Assembly: GCF_009727055.1 (NCBI RefSeq)
Contig: NC_052355.1
Coordinates: 7,736,390 to 7,800,389, forward strand
From: Benincasa hispida
Lineage: Eukaryota > Streptophyta > Magnoliopsida > Cucurbitales > Cucurbitaceae
DNA length: 64,000 bases
Direction of reading: 5' to 3'
This document shows positions 60,201 to 64,000 of this stretch, piece by piece (the first letter of the stretch is position 1; every line of letters starts with the position of its first letter). The notes below the pieces were generated by a model. The model was given only the letters and a program-made list of their open reading frames with translations. It was not told the DNA's origin and made no database searches. A program made the position numbers and the translations under genes.

Positions 60201-60472
60201 CGTTTGTCTTTTGCGGTCGCCTGGCTTCAGCGCATGTGTTTGTCTGTAATTGCCTATTACAAACGCATACGTTTGATTCTTGTGGTAGCTACAAAAATAG
60301 ACACTTTGGCATGGAATAACGTATAATATTGGGTCAGTGAGGTTTTAGGTGATTATCGACGCAAAACTCGATTTTTCACAAATTCTAAGTATTATCTCTG
60401 CGTTTTCTACCTGTTAGCCCTCATAATTCTAAATAAAAGGCTTATAATAATTGGTATTTCTGCCAGTTATCA

Positions 60473-60872
60473 CAAACATAGGACAACTTCTTGAAATTCA
60501 CTTAGGTTTTCTATCAAGGATTGTTAGAATTCCTTTTATAGGTAAGAAAAAAATCTTTTCTCTAAGATATTTTTGATTAGGTAAATCCCTTAAGAGATAC
60601 AAATCATCTAATTCCAGTCGTATTCCATATGTTGTTTCTTTATCTATTACCTCTCTAAGAACATTATCACTCAGATTTAAAACAATGGTACTGTAGGTTG
60701 CACTCTTCATCTCTTCTTTATCTTCTTTGGTCATTGTCTGAGGCAGTTTGGCAGTATCAGAAATGGTTTTTAGAGCTTTCTGCTGGCCATGAATGACCTT
60801 TACCTTTGCTTTTCCAAGAATAAAGTCTCCCTTCCCATCAAACTTCTCAAGGCCACAGCATGCCACAACCAT
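60473..60872 (-). pseudogene. copia gag N-terminal part, open for 124 codons
   Basis: The frame starts MVVACCGLEKFDGKGDFILG and contains KALKTISDTAKLPQTMTKED and ATYSTIVLNLSDNVLREVID, then LDDLYLLRDLPNQKYLREK. This matches the start of plant copia gag ('M...+.I.KFDG.N.F..W.......L', 'S.I...L.D.VL..V...ETA...W..L..LY......N+..L...L'). Gag would coat the element RNA. It is unbroken as far as the truncation at about 60490; the rest of the element is not in the window, so the piece is non-functional. Confidence 0.8.
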
Positions 60873-60932
60873 TCTTTAGTCAAAAAAGTGTTTCTTGAGG
60901 TAATTGTTGGAGCTTTCTCAACTTTTACAGAT

Positions 60933-60944
60933 GCTCTGATACCA
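60933..60944 (-). other. tRNA-iMet primer-binding site
   Basis: The reverse strand reads TGGTATCAGAGC exactly, three bases inside the LTR end and 61 bases before the gag ATG. Confidence 0.85.
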
Positions 60945-61695
60945 ATTTGGTATAAAATACGTGTATAGTTTTGATGAAAATAGATAGACTAGATGCGTGT
61001 CACTCCTTCCTTTTACTCGACATGGAATAAAACAATTGATTTCGAAGGGAAAATCTTCATATTCACTCCTCCTTCAATTGCTCTCTCGATAAGTTCTCTT
61101 CCACTTTCTCAATGTTTTTCAATTCTCTCTCTGATTTACACTTATTCACTCTTTATTATTGTAGATTGTGATATTAATTCGATGAATAATAAGATATTAC
61201 TACACTATCAAGAAGGAATTTGTCAAGAAAATATAAAGGTAGAAAGAGAGAAAAATATATATAGAGATTTAGAGTGGTTTGACTTATACAATGTTTACAT
61301 CCACTATGATAGAGAGAATATTTTATTGAAGATTTAGGAGAAATTTTATAGCAAGAACTCAAATAAGTATTATTTTCACTCATGCATCTAAAATCATCTT
61401 AATGATTCCTATTTATAGAGTTTAGGCATGCATTAATTAGTTATGAAAACTACTTTAACTTATTGCAATTTCACAATTAAAAATAACATTTAGGTTATTT
61501 TCTACCGTAATCAATTAGTTGTGATATCAATATTAAATTACGTTGTAAAATGGGCAAAAATAAAACACATTCAAATATAAAACCATTTGCAAGAACAATC
61601 CACTCCTCTATTCTAGCGAATGCTTGAAATGATGTTATACGCTTGAGTAAGAAAATTAAGATTACCAATCACACTCCGATATCAATAATCCAACA

Positions 61696-62206
61696 AAAAA
61701 AATCTAAAATTTTTACACATTATTTGATCTTTTTTATGAATATTTATCATATTGTACCAAATTTGAACCTCTTGAAAAAAAAAAACGGTTTCCAATTGAA
61801 AATATCAAAGACCATATAGAACATATGAGGAAATAAAAAATAATAATTGGATTTCAAAAATCGATGGTAGTCACTGAACAAGCTAACAACAGAGTGAAGT
61901 TCACAAATCCGTAGCGAACTAAACTTAAATGATCTTTCTCAATTGGAAAAATTGATCGAATCCCTAACAAATTGAAACTTGGAAGCTTCATTCTCAAAGC
62001 AAGTCAATCAACATTTTGAAGACCTAAAATGCTAGTTGAAAACTACTCAATTCACATCAACTTTAAATCTACCAATATTGAATATTCAATTTTGAATGGC
62101 TTGTAGTTCAAATCCATGACAATCGAAGGAAGAAAAAGAAAACTTTTTAGAGAGAAATTTTTTTACGGATAATGACTTTTAGGACGAGTAGGCTCTAATA
62201 TCATGT
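61696..62206 (-). other. leader-like sequence with a second primer-binding-like site
   Basis: At 62190-62206 the reverse strand reads GACATGATATTAGAGCC, close to the 'gacatggtatcagagcc' primer-binding setting. It suggests the LTR end of another copia remnant, with leader DNA at 61696-62189. No coding motif confirms this. Confidence 0.35.
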
Positions 62207-62349
62207 CAAAAAATTTTCTCTTTAAAACCTAATTTTGGACTAAAAGACATCTCAAAGATAAATAATTGTGGGAAAATATATTAGGGAGATTTTCAAAAAT
62301 AGAAAAATAAGAAAAACTATTTATACATAATAATAAAATTTAATCATCT

Positions 62350-62512
62350 TTTCCCTTTTCCGTCTATCAATAGAAATTATCAGTGTCTATCAATAATAGA
62401 AACTGATAAAAATCTATCGTTGATAGAGACTGATAGAAGTTTATTGGTGTTCTTGGTGTTCATCAGTGATAGAAACTTTTTTTTGGTGTTCATCAGTGAT
62501 AAAAAAAAAGAG
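62350..62512. repeat. CTATCAGTGTCTATCA-type repeat
   Basis: Short inverted and direct motifs built on 'gtctatca', 'ctgatagaa', 'tctatcgttgatag' are repeated, then 'ggtgttcatcagtgata' occurs twice. A similar set is at 41850-41960. The type (satellite-like or DNA element interior) is not clear. Confidence 0.5.
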
Positions 62513-62878
62513 ACTAATCATTTTGTGGTCAGATCTTATACAAACTTTTTATATAGGATATCCTGCTCACATGTCTCTACATGAATGATCAGGATCAGAT
62601 CATTTGTAACACTTTACAACAATTGTAACAATTACAAAGTGGGTCGCATCCATAGTGTCACTAGGTAGGTACCCAACCTTATCCATCTACTATAGACCGT
62701 TAGGTTATTACTTAAACATGATTTACCTATATGTCTCCACATACATGTTTAAGCTTCATTAAATGTCCTTGGATCTTAGTTTATTGGTTTTGGGTTTAGT
62801 GCAACTAAGCGTCAAATAAAATAACACTTATTTTATTGGTTTTGGGTTTAGTGCAACAAGATTTAGGGCATCAACCCT
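62513..62878 (-). repeat. fragment of the large copia LTR family
   Basis: The reverse strand reads GAGGGTTGATGCCCTAAATC at the right end, the LTR start of the family at 30980/54851, and follows it for about 365 bases ('gatcaggatcagatcat', 'catatgtctccacatacatg' style blocks). A 26-base piece ('tttattggttttgggtttag' and on) is present twice. The rest of the LTR is missing. Confidence 0.7.
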
Positions 62879-63317
62879 CATAAAAACAAAATAGTAGTTT
62901 GTACATGAATCACTAGAGAAGGAGTCTCAAAAAAAGTACTTCAATCAAATTGCTAAACTCTTTGTGTAGTGAAGTTTCTTTCTATGGAACAAACCTCAGA
63001 CGTAGGTGATATTGCACCAAACTGGATTACCGATCTCTATGCTCACTATCTCTACTGCTATTATTTGATATTAAGTTATTTTGTTTGTCCGTTATCAAGT
63101 TTCAACATTGTATTTGGCATTTTCATTTTGTGTTTTTTTCGTAAAGCAATAATAGGAATGATTCTACCATGAAAATCCAATCACAAGAAATGTAAAGAAG
63201 TAAACTCATGGCTTAAGATAGAAACAATCATCAAATTTGGAGATTGAATTTGTAATTCAACCATATTTTTGTCTACAAAACAATACAAAAGGTAAGATAG
63301 ATTAAGACACATACATA
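62879..63317. other. intergenic DNA downstream of the aldo/keto reductase
   Basis: The open frame 62969-63172 (+) has hydrophobic runs but no family signature. I see nothing that supports a gene here. Confidence 0.35.
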
Positions 63318-63612
63318 ATAATCCATAACTTTTCTATTGTACAAATTTAGCGATAGAAAAGAGCATAGTATGTTTATGAAAGCAAAGAACAATAAGAGGA
63401 AAAGAGAGTCAAAGCTCAGCATCAAGGTGAAGAACCACATCATGTTGGCCATAAATATTGGACATGATAATCCATAACTTTTCTATTGTACAAATTTAGG
63501 GATAGAAAAGTGCAAGTATGTTTATGAAAGCAAAGAACAATAAGAGGAAAAGAGAGTCAAAGCTCAGCATCAAGGTGAAGAACCACATCATGTTGGCCAT
63601 AAATATGGCAAA
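63318..63612 (-). repeat. 149-bp tandem duplication over the 3' end of the aldo/keto reductase
   Basis: 63318-63466 and 63467-63612 are nearly identical (for example both contain 'gcatcaaggtgaagaaccac'), with a few substitutions and small indels. On the minus strand each copy reads through the region after the last conserved residues of the reductase. The unit has no poly-A or transposon end. Confidence 0.85.
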
Positions 63613-64000
63613 AACAACAGCTTTGTGCTGAGGAAGTTGGCCAATCTTAGCTGATTCCTCTTCACTCAATGACCAATCAAAAATGTCAATGTTTTCTCTC
63701 ATTCTCTCTTTGTCAAAGCTTCTTTGCCACATTGCTCACCCCTTGCTCATACACCCATCTCAATGCAATCTATAATTGAAAGATTGAAGCGCTCTCACAC
63801 GTTTAGAGATATTTATCAATTAGGTTCTTTAAAATAAAAATTCAAGAATCTAAAAGTGTAATTTTTTGATACAAACATGAAAGTTTCGAAACTAAAAGTA
63901 AAATTGAAATGATTTATACCTGAGCAGTTGTTTTGCCTTTGGCCTTGGCAATTTGAGTAATAACATCAGAGCTCACAACTTTATCGTGGCCCTCAATGTA
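63557..64000 (-). pseudogene. aldo/keto reductase, 3' part with two exons; probable frameshift
   Basis: NADPH-dependent aldo/keto reductases (plant AKR4-type) reduce carbonyls of sugars and secondary metabolites. The minus strand has an exon from beyond the window to 63920, reading GHDKVVSSDVITQIAKAKGK and TTAQ, a donor CAG|GTATAA, and an acceptor TATAG at 63770. The next exon starts at 63769 with IALRWVYEQGVS and later reads SFDKERMRENIDIFDWSLS, then EEESAKIGQLPQHKAVV. These match the C-terminal barrel of the family. Between EQGVS and SFDKE one extra base changes the frame (13 instead of 12 bases), giving an early stop, so this copy looks inactive unless the base is a sequence error. The last 20 or so residues do not match the usual tail (GPYKS.EELWD), and the stop is uncertain: 63557-63559 is one candidate. 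The N-terminal exons lie to the right, outside the window. Confidence 0.8.

Larger units (their letters stand above)
58552..60472. repeat. unclassified repeat rich in ATGCGT, containing an assembly gap
   Basis: The ends TGATATAATTCAGGG (about 58553) and CTGCCAGTTATCA (60472) give possible TGATA...TATCA termini, so an LTR-like element is possible. No target duplication was seen. No protein domain was recognised on either strand. The motif 'atgcgtt' or its variants recurs throughout. The right end cuts the copia gag at 60473, which suggests an insertion there. Confidence 0.4.
60473..61695 (-). mobile_element. 5' end of a Ty1/copia element, minus strand
   Basis: The LTR is 60948-61695 (reverse strand TGTTGGATTATTGATATC ... 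TATACCA, 748 bp) with a TATA-like CTATAAATAGG near 61409-61419. An exact primer-binding site follows at 60933-60944 and gag starts 61 bases further on. The element is cut at about 60473 by the unclassified repeat. Confidence 0.75.

Noticed and set aside
59836..60326. overlapping open frames of 82-114 codons
   Set aside because: They arise from the 33-bp tandem repeat and have no conserved domain.

Overview
This is a nuclear segment of a flowering-plant genome, almost certainly a eudicot. It is AT-rich, has intron-bearing plant gene fragments, and is packed with Ty1/copia and Ty3/gypsy LTR retrotransposons whose primer-binding sites match initiator-Met tRNA. A cucurbit source is my guess, from the style of the repeats (the 'ctatcagtgtctatca' repeats and the 'ggttaccaaa' terminal-inverted-repeat element); it is not proven by the sequence. 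A 13-base run of N at 59468-59480 marks an assembly gap.

Three host genes can be supported. (1) A first exon of a DUF1262-family gene on the minus strand (1368-1693); a tandem array of tRNA-like SINE units lies just downstream in its first intron, and the rest of the gene is not visible before the left edge. (2) A complete, uninterrupted plant beta-galactosidase (GH35) of 824 codons at 38705-41179 (+), with signal peptide, both catalytic glutamates, a C-terminal lectin domain and a TATA box. It is the only intact protein gene here, and its lack of introns suggests a retrocopy. (3) The 3' part of an aldo/keto reductase gene on the minus strand at the right edge (63557-64000), with one intron, an apparent frameshift and a 149-bp tandem duplication at its 3' end.

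The rest is layered transposon debris. 3420-8710 is a minus-strand copia remnant split by a 3.1-kb LTR-like insertion (4322-7438). 8711-12946 is the LTR plus leader of a minus-strand copia, followed by a nearly full-length, mutated plus-strand copia of a related family (13341-22749, CTTGT target duplications). 24094-37115 is a minus-strand gypsy element with both LTRs; its interior is largely replaced by a plus-strand copia remnant (27400-32871), and its right LTR holds another copia LTR (34491-36380). 44233-51349 is a small inverted-repeat element containing a minus-strand copia with 327-bp LTRs, which itself holds a solo copia LTR (46729-48850) and a piece of the 3.1-kb LTR (50041-50640). 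52122-55240 has two more minus-strand copia remnants; 55421-58325 is a gypsy 3' end with its LTR; 58552-60472 is an unclassified repeat containing the gap; 60473-61695 is the 5' end of another minus-strand copia.

All the transposon proteins are broken by stops or frameshifts. I found no CRISPR array, operon, or clear tRNA or rRNA gene, and no convincing new biological system. The most interesting points are the intronless beta-galactosidase, the tandem SINE array, the palindromic CGATCGTTTAG clusters inside one copia LTR family, a possible LTR-to-gag intron, and the unusually clear order of nested insertions.
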